DNA of 64,000 bases from Streptomyces thermolilacinus SPC6 (GCF_000478605.2 NZ_ASHX02000001.1:3573895-3637894), one strand, 5' to 3'. Shown: positions 7,915-17,182, numbered from the stretch's first letter. Notes: generated by a model not told the origin, from the sequence alone. Program-made: numbers and translations.

Positions 7915-8409
7915 TCAGGAGACGATGCCGCAGTCCGCGACGGCGACGGCCGCCTTGGTGCGGCCGGAGTCGCTGCCGAGGGCCTCGATCTGCTTGACGA
8001 TGTCCGCGCCCTCGACGACCTCGCCGAAGACGACGTGCTTGCCGTCCAGCCACGGGGTGGGGACGGTGGTGACGAAGAACTGCGAGCCGTTGGTGTTCGG
8101 GCCGCGGTTGGCCATGCTCAGCAGGTACGGCCGGTCGTGCTTGAGCTGGAAGTCCTCGTCCGCGAAGGTCGCGCCGTAGATGCTCTTGCCGCCGGTGCCG
8201 TTGCCGTTGGTGAAGTCACCGCCCTGGAGCATGAACGCGGGGATGACGCGGTGGAAGGGGGAGCCCTTGTAGCCGTAGCCGTTCTGGCCGGTGGCCAGCT
8301 CGCGGAAGTTGCGGGCCGTCTTGGGGACGACCTCGTCGAACAGCCGGAAGACGATCCGGCCGAGGGGGGCGTCGTCGACCGTTACATCGAAGTACACGTT
8401 TTCACTCAT
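7915..8409 (-). CDS. Peptidyl-prolyl cis-trans isomerase, cyclophilin type
   Basis: A 164-residue cytoplasmic cyclophilin catalysing proline isomerisation during folding. The catalytic core is seen as [15 protein letters not shown] near residue 53, followed by N-G-S-Q-F-F-V-T-T near 107 and [10 protein letters not shown] near 120, with the active Arg, Phe, Gln, Trp and His all present. The length is standard for a single-domain bacterial enzyme and there is no signal peptide. It is convergent with the preceding hypothetical gene and divergent from the gene at 8529. Confidence 0.96.
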   Translation of the reverse strand: MSENVYFDVTVDDAPLGRIVFRLFDEVVPKTARNFRELATGQNGYGYKGSPFHRVIPAFMLQGGDFTNGNGTGGKSIYGATFADEDFQLKHDRPYLLSMANRGPNTNGSQFFVTTVPTPWLDGKHVVFGEVVEGADIVKQIEALGSDSGRTKAAVAVADCGIVS

Positions 8410-8528
8410 GGCGGCGATTCTGTACGAAGGACGGCCTCGGCGCGATTTCGGCCCGGCGTCCGGCCGCTCGCCGGGCCGGCTCCCCGTCCGCCGGGGCCCT
8501 GTCAGTGGCGGGTGGCACGATCGGCGGT

Positions 8529-9179
8529 ATGCGCGCGCACCACGACTGGTCGTCCCTGCCGTCCCCCGGCCGCATCGTCGCCGGGCTGGCCTTCCACGCG
8601 GCGTTCCTCGCCGTGATGGGCGTGCCTCCCCGCCACGCGCCCGAGCCCGGCAGGGTCGCGTACGACGACGGTGGCGGCAGCTCGTTCGTACTGGACCTGG
8701 GCGGGCCCGTGCCCATGCTGGTGGTGCGGGACCGCGACGAGTCCGGCGCCCGGCCCGGCGACGGGGCGATACGCGCGGTGCTGGGCCGGGCCGGGCTCCC
8801 CGGGCCCTTCGCGGCCGAACCGGAGCGGGGCGTCAGCGGAGCGGCCCGCTGGGACGGAACGGCCTGGGCGCCCGCGGCCGGCGTTCCGAGGCGCGTCGTC
8901 GCCCATGTCGTGGACGACGGGCACCTGCTGGCCGAGGCCGACATCGCCCTGGGCGAGGTCGCCGAGGGCGAGAGCGACCCGGACGCGCTCGCCGCTCTCC
9001 TGGCGGCGGTCCGCGCGGGCGTCTGGGAGCGCGAGACGGTCGAGGCCGCGGTGCGCCTGACGCCATACGAGGACGACGAGGAGCTGGAGGACGAGCCCGA
9101 TCCCGAGGCGGCCGTCGCCGTGCTGGACCTGTACGCCCCCGTCCTGCGCGAGGCACTGGCGGCGGATCCGGCGCACTGA
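8529..9179 (+). CDS. Hypothetical acidic protein
   Basis: A 216-residue soluble protein, Gly/Ala/Asp-rich, with no motif I recognise. The middle reads [18 protein letters not shown] and the C-terminal third is strongly acidic ([14 protein letters not shown]), ending in a helix-like stretch. Strong GC3 and steady codon use support coding. The ATG at 8529 is used because residues before it (from 8505) have no ribosome site and overlap the cyclophilin promoter region. It ends ~80 bases before the convergent erythromycin-esterase gene. Confidence 0.65.
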   Translation: MRAHHDWSSLPSPGRIVAGLAFHAAFLAVMGVPPRHAPEPGRVAYDDGGGSSFVLDLGGPVPMLVVRDRDESGARPGDGAIRAVLGRAGLPGPFAAEPERGVSGAARWDGTAWAPAAGVPRRVVAHVVDDGHLLAEADIALGEVAEGESDPDALAALLAAVRAGVWERETVEAAVRLTPYEDDEELEDEPDPEAAVAVLDLYAPVLREALAADPAH

Positions 9180-9259
9180 CCGGAGCCACCGGGGCCCCCG
9201 GCCCCGTGACCGTCCACGGGACCGTCCACGGGGCCGGGGCGGCGTACGAGGCGGCCCGG

Positions 9260-10462
9260 TCAGCTCCGCGTGACGTCCCTGACGTGGACGAGGCCGTCGA
9301 GGGACGCCAGGTCGGCGGGGTCGAGCGGGGCGTAGCCGAACCAGGGGGACTCGCGGGGCGCGGGCGGGGGGTCGCCGAGGGCGGCCGCCAGACGCGCCGG
9401 GTCGATCAGGTGGCGGTCCTCCGGGAGGTCGTACAGGAGCCCCTCGACGGTGTCCGGCGGCGGGGCGTCCACGCCCTGGTGCCGGATCGTGCCGACGGCG
9501 GTGGCGACGAACGCGTACTCCTTCCCGAGCCGGGAGGCGACCAGGGCACCGGCGCCCCACCACTCCAGCAGCCCGCCGCCCATGCGCATGGTGCTGCGCC
9601 CGCGCTGGAGGTGGGCGTGGTGGGAGTAGACGAGGACCGGGCCGCGCTCGGCGAGGGCGAGGAGGTTGTGGGCCATCATCCGGTCGCGCTCGGCCGCCAG
9701 GCGGGTCAGGCGGGCGGGCGAGGGGTCGGCCATCGCGTGGTGGTAGCGCAGGAGGCCGGTGGCGGTGCGCCCGTACAGGCGGGCCCGCTCGTGGTCGCCG
9801 GGTGAGGCGGTGGCGCGCAGGCGCGGGTCCTGCGTGTCGAGGAGGGCGACCAGGTCGTCGGCGAGCAGCCGCAGCTCACGGGCCTCGGCGGACCGCCCGA
9901 CGGACCGGGCGGGGTCGTACATGGCGGCGGGTTCGGTCCACGCCTCGTCGGGGCCGAGCAGGCGGTCGAGGGTGTCGGCGGCGCAGGGCAGCAGGTCGGC
10001 GTCCAGGCGGGCGGCGAGGTGCCGGTGGAGCGCGGTGAGGGCCCGGCGGGGGCTCGCGGCGGCCTCGATCTCCAGGGGGCCGTCGAAACCGGCGAAGCGG
10101 ACGTGCTCGGAGGCGGGGCGGCCGTCGTTGTGGGCGCGCATCCAGCGGACCAGCTCCCGGTTGGCGGCGGAGGCACCCCAGCCGTGGCTGAACCCGTGCT
10201 CCATGGCGGCGTCGAGGGTGCCGGTGCCGGAGGTGACGTGGTCGTCCACGGCGAGGCCGTTGAGGCAGTCGGTCTCCAGGGCGATGGTCCGGTAGCCGTA
10301 CTGCTCGACCAGCTGCCGGAACAGGTCGTTGCGGAGGCGGAGCAGGGCGTCCTCGCCGTGCGTCGGCTCGCCCAGGGCGAGCATCCGGGGCGGGGCGGGG
10401 AGGAGGCCGATCAGGGCGGAGGCTTCGACGGGATGGGTGGCGTCCTTGAGGTCAGTGGCCAT
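9260..10462 (-). CDS. Erythromycin esterase family hydrolase
   Basis: A 400-residue protein of the Ere superfamily, whose studied members use a metal-independent His/Glu centre to hydrolyse macrolide lactones, although most actinobacterial homologues have no proven substrate. Seen motifs: L-G-E-P-T-H-G-E (residues 30-37) with the key Glu and His, A-L-E-T-D-C (about 61-66), H-G-W-G near 92, F-D-G-P-L near 124 and Y-S-H-H-A-H-L-Q-R near 279. Length is normal. It diverges from the MerR gene at 10522, and a MerR-type inverted repeat ends 2 bases before its start codon, implying a very short or leaderless transcript under MerR control. Confidence 0.88.
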   Translation of the reverse strand: MATDLKDATHPVEASALIGLLPAPPRMLALGEPTHGEDALLRLRNDLFRQLVEQYGYRTIALETDCLNGLAVDDHVTSGTGTLDAAMEHGFSHGWGASAANRELVRWMRAHNDGRPASEHVRFAGFDGPLEIEAAASPRRALTALHRHLAARLDADLLPCAADTLDRLLGPDEAWTEPAAMYDPARSVGRSAEARELRLLADDLVALLDTQDPRLRATASPGDHERARLYGRTATGLLRYHHAMADPSPARLTRLAAERDRMMAHNLLALAERGPVLVYSHHAHLQRGRSTMRMGGGLLEWWGAGALVASRLGKEYAFVATAVGTIRHQGVDAPPPDTVEGLLYDLPEDRHLIDPARLAAALGDPPPAPRESPWFGYAPLDPADLASLDGLVHVRDVTRS

Positions 10463-10464
10463 GG

Positions 10465-10484
10465 CTTCAACCGTATCGTTGAAG
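10465..10484. promoter_or_regulatory. MerR-type operator between esterase and MerR gene
   Basis: CTTCAACCGTATCGTTGAAG has 7-base inverted arms (CTTCAAC / GTTGAAG) around 6 bases, the geometry of MerR-family sites. It occupies the 59-base divergent region, immediately upstream of the esterase start (10462) and 37 bases from the MerR start (10522). Binding by the neighbouring MerR protein is inferred. Confidence 0.65.
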
Positions 10485-10521
10485 GCTCGCTTGAGACTTC
10501 TGTCGCGATATCGTCGGCTGT

Positions 10522-11277
10522 ATGGGGCGGAACCTTCAAACGGGCGGATGGCTCAGGCCGGTCGACCTGGCGCGGGAGCACGGGCTGTCCACACAGGCGG
10601 TGCGGAACTACGAGGAGGCGGGCATCCTGCCGCCCGCCGACCGGACGGCGCACGGCTACCGCAGGTACACCGCGTCGCACGCGGCGGCGCTGCGGGCGTT
10701 CCTCGCGCTGGTGCCGGGGCACGGGCACGGGACGGCGGCGGCGGTGATGCGGGCGGTGAACGAGGGCGCCGCGCGGGAGGCGTACCGGCTCATCGACGAG
10801 AGCCACGCGCAGCTGCTGGAGGACCGGCGGACCCTGCACGCGGTGGAGAAGGCCCTCCGGGACCTGGAGCCGCTGGGCGACACGCCCGAGACGCCGGGCT
10901 CGGGCGCCGCCGGTCGCGCGGGCTCCGGTTCCGGCGGGACGTTCATCGGCCCGCTGGCGCGGAGGCTCGGCATCCGCCCGGCGACGCTGCGCACCTGGGA
11001 GCGCGCCGGACTGGTGCGCCCGCGCCGCGACCCGGTGACCGGGTACCGGGTGTACGACGAGGCCGACGTCCGGGACGTCCGGCTGGCCCACCAGCTGCGG
11101 CGCGGCGGCTACCCCCTGGAGCGGATCGCCCTGCTGCTCGACCAGGTGCGCTCGGCGGGCGGCCTGGAACCCCTGGGCGCCGCACTGGCCGACTGGCACG
11201 CCCGCCTGTCGGCCCGGGGCCGGGCGATGCTGGCGGGCGCGGCAGCCCTGGACGCGTACCTCCACACCCGCGCCTGA
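10522..11277 (+). CDS. MerR-family regulator with two helix-turn-helix domains (TioE-like)
   Basis: A 251-residue protein holding two MerR-type DNA-binding units in one chain. The first (residues 9-50) is L-R-P-V-D-L-A-R ... V-R-N-Y-E-E-A-G-I-L-P-P with a G-Y-R-R-Y-T wing. The second (residues 134-190) is I-G-P-L-A-R-R-L-G-I ... L-R-T-W-E-R-A-G-L-V-R-P with G-Y-R-V-Y-D. They are joined by a helical segment and a Gly/Ser-rich linker. This double layout is known for TioE-like actinobacterial regulators. No ribosome site is visible, so translation may be leaderless or weak. The inverted repeat at 10465-10484 is the obvious target. Confidence 0.88.
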   Translation: MGRNLQTGGWLRPVDLAREHGLSTQAVRNYEEAGILPPADRTAHGYRRYTASHAAALRAFLALVPGHGHGTAAAVMRAVNEGAAREAYRLIDESHAQLLEDRRTLHAVEKALRDLEPLGDTPETPGSGAAGRAGSGSGGTFIGPLARRLGIRPATLRTWERAGLVRPRRDPVTGYRVYDEADVRDVRLAHQLRRGGYPLERIALLLDQVRSAGGLEPLGAALADWHARLSARGRAMLAGAAALDAYLHTRA

Positions 11278-11403
11278 CCCCCGCCCGACGCCCGCCGACC
11301 GGGCGTGAGGCCCGGGGCGCTGTGACGTCGGAGACAACGGGGGCAGACGGCCCTCACCCCGTTCGCTCGACGGGCAGCATCGCGGTGATGACGAGGAGGC
11401 TAA

Positions 11404-12146
11404 GTGCCGGTGGAGACCGCGGAGTTGCACAGACGGTCCGGGCTGTGGGAGGCGCGAGGCCATTCGGCCTCGTACGAGGAGCTGGCGGCGCGGACCGCCG
11501 AGGACGGCGAACTGCTCGCGTTCATCGACGGGTTGCCCGCGGACCGGGCGGCAACCGGACCTGCTTCTCGCGACGGTGCGACATCTCGGTGGGCCGACCG
11601 GGGACTTCACCGCGTTCCGGACTTGGGTGCTGGGCCACTGGGACGAGGTGCGCCGTACGGTGCTGGAACGGCGCACCCGGACCAACGAGCCCGGCCGCTG
11701 CGCCACGCTGCTGCCGCTGCTTGCGGGCCTGCCGCAGCCGCTCGCGCTGATCGAGGCGGGCGCGTCGGCGGGGCTGTGCCTGTACCCGGACCGGTACCGG
11801 TACGCGTACGACGGGCGGCCCCCGTTCGGCGCGGAGGGCGGGGGCGTCACGCTGGAGTGCCGTACGGACGGGGCCGTTCCGCTGCCGGGGCGTCTGTCCG
11901 AGGTGGCTTGGCGGGCGGGCATCGACCTGAACCCGCTCGACGTCCGGGACGAGGCCGACACGCGGTGGCTGGAGTGTCTGGTGTGGCCACTGGATCTCCA
12001 ACGAGACGCCGCACGTCCTGCCGTCCGTGCAGTCCCGGCTGCCCCGGCCTCCGGCCCCCGACCGGGCGGTGTTCGCACTTGCCCTGGACGAACACCCCGT
12101 CGCCTTCACGGGCCCGCACGGCGAGTGGCTGGAGTGGTTCGCCTGA
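11404..12146 (+). pseudogene. Decayed DUF2332 protein gene
   Basis: Three fragments in three frames read as one DUF2332 protein. Frame one (GTG at 11404) gives E-A-R-G-H-S-A-S-Y-E-E-L-A and ends near 11547, where one extra base shifts it. Frame two continues R-Q-P-D-L-L-L-A-T-V-R-H-L-G-G, then the family hallmarks T-N-E-P-G-R-C-A-T-L-L-P and G-A-S-A-G-L-C-L-Y-P-D up to L-E-C-L-V-W-P near 11989. There the reading jumps, with another frame change, directly to H-W-I-S-N-E-T-P-H-V-L-P and ends W-L-E-W-F-A with TGA at 12144-12146. About 100 or more family residues between W-P and H-W-I-S are missing, so the gene cannot make an intact product. Family function is unknown. Confidence 0.8.
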
Positions 12147-12450
12147 GGCACGCGCCGCGGGGCGAGGCCGACCGGTGGGGGCGGCGCGGGTCGGGGATGC
12201 CCGTAACGGAAGCCGTCCGCGCGCCCCGTGGGACGAGGTCGCCGCCGCGTACGGGGCGGTGGGCGGTGCCCGGTGGGCCGTCGATGCCGTCGGCGGCCGC
12301 GGGTGCGTAGATCGGAACAATTGACCCGATCGGGTGTGAACGCGGCGATTCCCCGCAGGGCCGGGCCAGTTGACCGAATGATCTGGCGATGGAGCTACTT
12401 CCCGCCCGCGGGTTCTGCCCCGGGCGCCCTCAGCACACCCTGGAGAATCC
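12147..12450. other. Intergenic region between the DUF2332 remnant and the SGNH esterase
   Basis: No complete gene is seen. The first ~160 bases are codon-like in the original DUF2332 frame (P-W-D-E-V-A-A-A-Y-G-A-V-G-G-A-R-W-A-V-D-A), possibly debris of another decayed gene. The last ~140 bases are less GC-rich (AATTGACCCGATCGGG, TTGACCGAATGATC) and probably hold the promoter of the esterase gene. No firm -35/-10 pair was identified. Confidence 0.4.
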
Positions 12451-13509
12451 ATGCGACACCCTGTGTCCCGGCTGCGCGCCCGGGCGCTGGCAGTGGGCCT
12501 GTCCGCGCTGACCGCGCTCGCGCTCCTGCCGTCGGCGTCGGCAGGCGCGGCCGACCCGTACAGGTGGGCCGCGCTGGGCGACTCGTACACCTCGGGTCTC
12601 TTCGTCGGCGACCCCACCCCCGCCCTCGGGAACGTGTCACGCGACGGCTGCGACCGCACCACGGGCACCTACCCGGACCTCGTGGCCCGGGAGCTCGCCC
12701 AGTTCCCGCCCGGCCAGCCCGTCCAGCTGACCGACGTCAGCTGCGGGGGCGCCGACATCGGCGATGTCGCGGAGGAGCGGCAGCAGCCGCTCAGCCCGGT
12801 CCAGGCGCCCGGCGGCGATCCCGCCAACTGGCCGGAGGTCGCCCCGCAGGTCCAGCGGGCCGGGCTCGACGGCACGACCGACGTCGTCACCATCGGCGTC
12901 GGCGGGAACTCCCTGCCCTTCGCCGCCGTGCTCGGCAAGTGCGCCGAACTCGGTCTGCTCGGACGGTCGTGCCAGGAGTACTACACGAACCCGCCCGCGG
13001 GCGAGGAGAGCATCGGCCAGAAGCTGGCCAGGGTGGAGAGGGAGTACGTCGAGATGCTGGCCGAGGTGCACCAGGCGGCACCGAACGCCAAGGTCATCAC
13101 GGTCGGCTATCCGGCGGTCCTGCCGCAGGACGGCAACGACTGCACCCGCCTGAACATGACGCAGCTCGGCACGGTCCGCGCCGCCGACATCGACTGGCTC
13201 CGCGTCGGCGTCCTCGAACCGCTCAACCGGACCATCGCCCGGGTCAGCTCGTTCTTCGGGGACCGCTACGTCGACCTCTACAGCTCCAGCGTCGACCACC
13301 ACGTGTGCAAGCCCGCGGGCACCAAGTGGGTCGAGGGGATCTGCGGCGACGCCGCCGACCACTGGCCGGCCGCGCTCACCCGGCCGGTGCGCTTCGACTG
13401 CTCGCTCCTGGGCAAGCGCATCACGCTCGTCCACCCCAACGCCGCGGGCCACGCCAACGCCGCGGACCACGTCGAGCGCGCGATCCGCATCGCCCTCCTC
13501 GACCGCTGA
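12451..13509 (+). CDS. Secreted SGNH/GDSL esterase-lipase
   Basis: A 352-residue precursor. Residues 1-34 are a Sec signal peptide ending near A-G-A-A-D. The SGNH blocks follow: G-D-S-Y-T-S-G (block I, catalytic Ser about residue 45), S-C-G-G-A-D (block II), G-V-G-G-N-S (block III, Gly/Asn oxyanion) and H-P-N-A-A-G-H (block V, catalytic His). Several cysteines in the mature part suggest disulphides, as in the S. coelicolor and S. rimosus extracellular lipases of this family. The upstream TGGAGAATCC provides a ribosome site. It likely hydrolyses lipid or ester bonds outside the cell. It ends at a shared terminator. Confidence 0.92.
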   Translation: MRHPVSRLRARALAVGLSALTALALLPSASAGAADPYRWAALGDSYTSGLFVGDPTPALGNVSRDGCDRTTGTYPDLVARELAQFPPGQPVQLTDVSCGGADIGDVAEERQQPLSPVQAPGGDPANWPEVAPQVQRAGLDGTTDVVTIGVGGNSLPFAAVLGKCAELGLLGRSCQEYYTNPPAGEESIGQKLARVEREYVEMLAEVHQAAPNAKVITVGYPAVLPQDGNDCTRLNMTQLGTVRAADIDWLRVGVLEPLNRTIARVSSFFGDRYVDLYSSSVDHHVCKPAGTKWVEGICGDAADHWPAALTRPVRFDCSLLGKRITLVHPNAAGHANAADHVERAIRIALLDR

Positions 13510-13530
13510 CCGGGGCACCCCGGACGCCGT

Positions 13531-13569
13531 ACGGCCCCCGCCGCGCCCTGGTGGCGCGACGGGGGCCGT
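13531..13569. terminator. Bidirectional terminator
   Basis: ACGGCCCCCG (from 13531) pairs with CGGGGGCCGT (ending 13569), extended by CGCGCC / GGCGCG inside. This long GC stem lies between the convergent SGNH esterase and VCBS-repeat genes. Confidence 0.8.
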
Positions 13570-13585
13570 GACGCTGCGCGTGCCG

Positions 13586-15859
13586 TTACGCCAGGCTGTT
13601 GAAGGCCGTTCCCTCGCCCGCGTACAGGTTCGTCGTCCAGCGGGCGAACGGGGCCGTCGCCGAGCCCGTCGAGCGGTACACGTACGTGCCGTTCGCGCCG
13701 TACGCGACGAGGTCCGGGCGGCCGTCGCCCGTCACGTCCCCGGCGCCGACGAGCTGCGTGAACGCGTTCCAGCCGGAGCCGACGCGCACGCGGGTGGAGA
13801 AGTTGCCCGCGCCGTCGCCCTGGTACAGCCACAGCACGCCGTACGCGTCGCGCGCGACGAGGTCGCCCGCCGGGTCGCCCGCGATGTCCCCGACGGCGGT
13901 GATCGTGTTGTAGATCTGCCAGCCGCCGCCGACGCGGACGCGGTTGGCGAGCGGGGCGGAGGCGTTGCCGGTGCCCGGGTAGGCCCACAGCACGCCCGAG
14001 GTGTCACGGGCGACGAGGTCGGGGCGCCCGTCGCCGGTCAGGTCGCTGCCGCCCGCCAGCTTGTCGTAGATCTGCCAGCCGCTGCCGATCTGGACGCGCG
14101 CGGTGAAGTTGCCCGCGCCGGTGCCCTCGTACAGCCAGAGCCCGCCCGACGTGTCCCGCGCGATGAGGTCGCCCACGGGTGAGCCGCCGACGTTCCCCAC
14201 GGCCTCGATCTGGTTGTAGGCCTGCCAGCCGCGGCCGATCTGCTCGCGCTTCGCGGCGGTGACGTGGCTGCCCGTCGGCCAGTCGAACAGGTCGTCCCGC
14301 CACAGCGTGCCCGAGGCGTCCCGCGCGAGGACGTCCGTCGAACCGTTGTCGTTGAAGTCGTGCGGGTTCGCCTGGCGCGTCACCGGGAAGCCGCCCGACG
14401 CGGTCGCCGCGCCGCCGATCCCGTCCTCCGGGGTGGCGGTGAGGTGCCAGGTGTACGCGCCGTTCGGGGCGCTGGCACCGTCCAGGAGGCCGTCCCACGC
14501 GAACGTGAAACGGCTGCTGCCGTCGGACGGCCGCGGCAGGCGCTGGGTGAGGGCCTTGCCGGTGGCCGTGTGGGTGAGGGTGAGGTCCACGGTGGCGTTG
14601 GCGCGGGACAGCGTCCACTCCATCGGGGCGGTGCTGCCCGGCTGCTCCAGGTCCACGGCGGCGGGGACCTTCGACTCGTTCACCTTCAGGGCCATGACCT
14701 TGTCGGTGCGGGCGACGAGCGTGGCCGTCGGGCGGCCCTGGTCGCCCACCTCGATGCGGAACAGGCCGTCCGCGTCCGCCGTGGAGCCGCGCACCAGCAG
14801 GGTGCCGTCCGGGGCGTGGGCCACGCTGGAGTAGTGCTCCAGCAGCACGTACGGCTCGGACGTGGAGCTCTTGGTGCTCCGCGCGTACAGCGGGCTCTGC
14901 ACCACGTCCTGCACCGGGCCGGGGACGCCGTAGAGGAGCGTGTCCCACAGGATGCCCTCGATGCGGGCGGCGGCCATGTGGCTTTCCATGCGGAAGTTCG
15001 TGCCGGTGGCGTCCGCGGCCACGGCGAGCCGCGTGTAGCCGGTGGGGTAGTCCACCCACGCGGTGTAGTCGGCGGTGACCGCGCCCGTGGAGTTGTGGTT
15101 CCACGCGGCGATGTGCTGCGTGCCCGTGCCGGTGCTCCACATGTCCACGGCCGTGTCGCCCTCGACGGGGGCCTTCGTCTTCCAGAACTGCGTCCGGTAC
15201 GTGGCCTGTGACCACACGCGGTTGCTGCCCAGGACGAGCATCTGGTGGCCGGTGGTCGCGACGACCTTGAAATCGATGCTGTAGAAGCCGGCCGAGCGCT
15301 TCGTCTTCTTCGTGATGCCGTCGGTCTGCGTGAGCTGCCACAGCTCGTGGTAGTCCTGGGTGGTCGGCACCTTCACGAAGAGGTTCCCGCCGACGACGCC
15401 GACGAGCTTGGCCCCGGGCTTGAACTCGGCCGCCAGATCGACGGAGAAGGACGTGGCGGCGCCCGCGCTCATGTCCCGCACGAACACCGTGCCGGCGCCG
15501 TCGCTGGTGACGACGGTGTCGGAGTGGCTGTCGTGGCCGATGGTGCCCGTGGTGATCGGCTCGACCGAGCCGTCGGCGTAACGGTGCCACTCCAGCACGG
15601 TGTTGCCCGTGCCGTCCTCGCGGGACGTGAGGTAGCCGGAGTCGCCGGTGCTGACGATGTCGGCGTCGAGCGGCAGGCTCGCCTCGTCGGTGGTGCCGGT
15701 GGTGCTCGCGCCCGGGGCGGCGGGGGCCTGCGCCACGGGGGTGGCGGCGGGCGCGGCCACGGCGCCCGGCGAGGCGAGGACGCCCGCGCCGACCGTCACG
15801 GCGAGCACGGTGGCGACGGAGGCGGTGAGACGGCGTCGGGTGGTGCGGGCGGAAGCCAA
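13586..15859 (-). CDS. Large secreted FG-GAP/VCBS-repeat protein with TTG start
   Basis: A 757-residue precursor. The N-terminus is L/M-A-S-A-R-T-T-R-R-R-L followed by a hydrophobic core and A-V-A-A-P cleavage, a Sec signal. Residues ~50-400 are a beta-rich region of unknown family. An immunoglobulin-like or FlgD-like segment (F-A-W-D-G-L-L-D-G, A-P-N-G-A-Y-T-W) is near residue 460. The last ~250 residues hold VCBS blades (D-F-N-D-N-G-S-T-D-V, D-L-T-G-D-G-R-P-D-L-V-A-R-D, L-W-L-Y-Q-G-D-G-A-G-N). The start is fixed by a perfect AGGAGG at 15867-15872, 7 bases before TTG; the longer ATG ORF from 15889 would include that site. It is probably an extracellular adhesin or ligand-binding protein. Confidence 0.85.
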   Translation of the reverse strand: MASARTTRRRLTASVATVLAVTVGAGVLASPGAVAAPAATPVAQAPAAPGASTTGTTDEASLPLDADIVSTGDSGYLTSREDGTGNTVLEWHRYADGSVEPITTGTIGHDSHSDTVVTSDGAGTVFVRDMSAGAATSFSVDLAAEFKPGAKLVGVVGGNLFVKVPTTQDYHELWQLTQTDGITKKTKRSAGFYSIDFKVVATTGHQMLVLGSNRVWSQATYRTQFWKTKAPVEGDTAVDMWSTGTGTQHIAAWNHNSTGAVTADYTAWVDYPTGYTRLAVAADATGTNFRMESHMAAARIEGILWDTLLYGVPGPVQDVVQSPLYARSTKSSTSEPYVLLEHYSSVAHAPDGTLLVRGSTADADGLFRIEVGDQGRPTATLVARTDKVMALKVNESKVPAAVDLEQPGSTAPMEWTLSRANATVDLTLTHTATGKALTQRLPRPSDGSSRFTFAWDGLLDGASAPNGAYTWHLTATPEDGIGGAATASGGFPVTRQANPHDFNDNGSTDVLARDASGTLWRDDLFDWPTGSHVTAAKREQIGRGWQAYNQIEAVGNVGGSPVGDLIARDTSGGLWLYEGTGAGNFTARVQIGSGWQIYDKLAGGSDLTGDGRPDLVARDTSGVLWAYPGTGNASAPLANRVRVGGGWQIYNTITAVGDIAGDPAGDLVARDAYGVLWLYQGDGAGNFSTRVRVGSGWNAFTQLVGAGDVTGDGRPDLVAYGANGTYVYRSTGSATAPFARWTTNLYAGEGTAFNSLA

Positions 15860-15866
15860 GGAAGTT

Positions 15867-15872
15867 CCTCCT
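15867..15872 (-). promoter_or_regulatory. Perfect Shine-Dalgarno site fixing a TTG start
   Basis: AGGAGG on the minus strand, followed by 7 bases and then TTG at 15859. It shows that the VCBS-repeat protein starts at a TTG codon rather than at the upstream in-frame ATG at 15889. Confidence 0.85.
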
Positions 15873-16070
15873 GATGAGCGGAGCGGCACGCACCTGGCGC
15901 GTACCGCTCGCTCAGACTTTCGAGAACCCCCTGAGGTTGTACGCCACTTCCACGTCGGCGCCCCGGGCGAGGCGGTGGCCCCCCCGCCGACGGCCCGCGT
16001 CGGCTGGCGTGTACGCCCGCGCCGACTGGCGGCCCCGCGCCGACTGGCGGCCGGGCTGGCTGCGCAGCCC

Positions 16071-17147
16071 TCAGAACACCCCCGCGACGAGCTTCCGCGT
16101 CGCCGTCTGGAACGCCCCGGCGAGCGTCCTCGCGTCGTCGTCCACGTAGTTGAGCGCGGCGGTCAGGGTCGTGCCGCCGTCCGGCGTGCTGTACATCAGG
16201 GCCGCGTGGCCCGCGAAGCCGCCGTTGTGGGTGATGACCGTGGCGCCGCTCTCCGTCTGCTGGACGAACACCCCGAGTCCGTAGCCCGCCTTCGGGTCCG
16301 GGGCGCACATCTCGGCCAGCAGCGGGACCGGGAGGAGCCTGCCGCCCAGGAGCGCCGAGAGGAACGTGTGGAGGTCGCGGGTCGTCGAGATCATGTCGCC
16401 GCCGCTGGAGATCCAGGAGGGGTTCTGGCGGGTGACGTCGATGGTCTCCTGCCGCCCGGCGTCCTCCAGCCGGTAGTACGCGTGGGCGTGCGGCCCTGGC
16501 ACGTCGGCATCGGTGTCCGGTACGACGGTGTCCGACAGCCCGAGCGGCGCCAGTACCAGCCGCCGCATCTCCTCGGCGAGCGGGCGGCCGGTGACCTTCT
16601 CGGCCAGCAGCCGGGCCAGTACGTAGTTGGTGTTGGAGTAGCTCCAGTCCGTCCCCGGCTCGAACCGGGCCGGCCTGGACAGCGCCAGGCGGACCAGCTC
16701 CTCCGGCCGGTACGTCCTGAACCGGCCCTCCACCCACTCCCGGCCCTGCCACGGGATGCCGGGCACGACCGTCCCGTCCTCGTAGTGCTCGCCGGTGAAG
16801 TTGAACACCCCGCTCGTGTGCTGGAGCAGCATCCGCACCGTGATCCGCCGGTCCAGCCCGTACCCGGGCAGCCGGTCGGCCACCGGGTCGTCCAGCCGGA
16901 CCGCGCCGTCGGCCACCAGGCGCAGCACCAGCGCGGCGACGAAGGTCTTGGTGTTGCTGCCGATCCTGACCCGCCCGTCGAGCGGCGGCCGCGCGTCCTC
17001 GCCCAGCCTGCGCGTCCCGGCACTGCCCGCCCACTCGCCGCGCTGGTCGTTCACGCGCAGCTGGACCCCGGTGAAACCGGAGTCGACGATCTCCTGGATG
17101 GCCGTCTGCAACTCGGGGCGGTCCTGCCCGGCAACGGTGTGGGACAT
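16071..17147 (-). CDS. Serine hydrolase, class C beta-lactamase/DD-peptidase fold
   Basis: A 358-residue protein with all three active-site elements of the family: S-N-T-K (Ser64, Lys67), Y-S-N (170-172) and H-N-G (307-309, standing for KTG). Supporting blocks are M-L-L-Q-H-T-S-G and S-S-G-G-D-M-I-S-T. No signal peptide is visible, so it is probably cytoplasmic, as in many esterase-type members. The substrate is unknown. It diverges from the regulator at 17389, and the 241-base region between them contains a perfect inverted repeat and many TTGC half-sites, pointing to control by that regulator. Confidence 0.92.
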   Translation of the reverse strand: MSHTVAGQDRPELQTAIQEIVDSGFTGVQLRVNDQRGEWAGSAGTRRLGEDARPPLDGRVRIGSNTKTFVAALVLRLVADGAVRLDDPVADRLPGYGLDRRITVRMLLQHTSGVFNFTGEHYEDGTVVPGIPWQGREWVEGRFRTYRPEELVRLALSRPARFEPGTDWSYSNTNYVLARLLAEKVTGRPLAEEMRRLVLAPLGLSDTVVPDTDADVPGPHAHAYYRLEDAGRQETIDVTRQNPSWISSGGDMISTTRDLHTFLSALLGGRLLPVPLLAEMCAPDPKAGYGLGVFVQQTESGATVITHNGGFAGHAALMYSTPDGGTTLTAALNYVDDDARTLAGAFQTATRKLVAGVF

Positions 17148-17182
17148 GGCTGCGCGCTCCTTCTGGCGGGGGTGGGGGTGAT

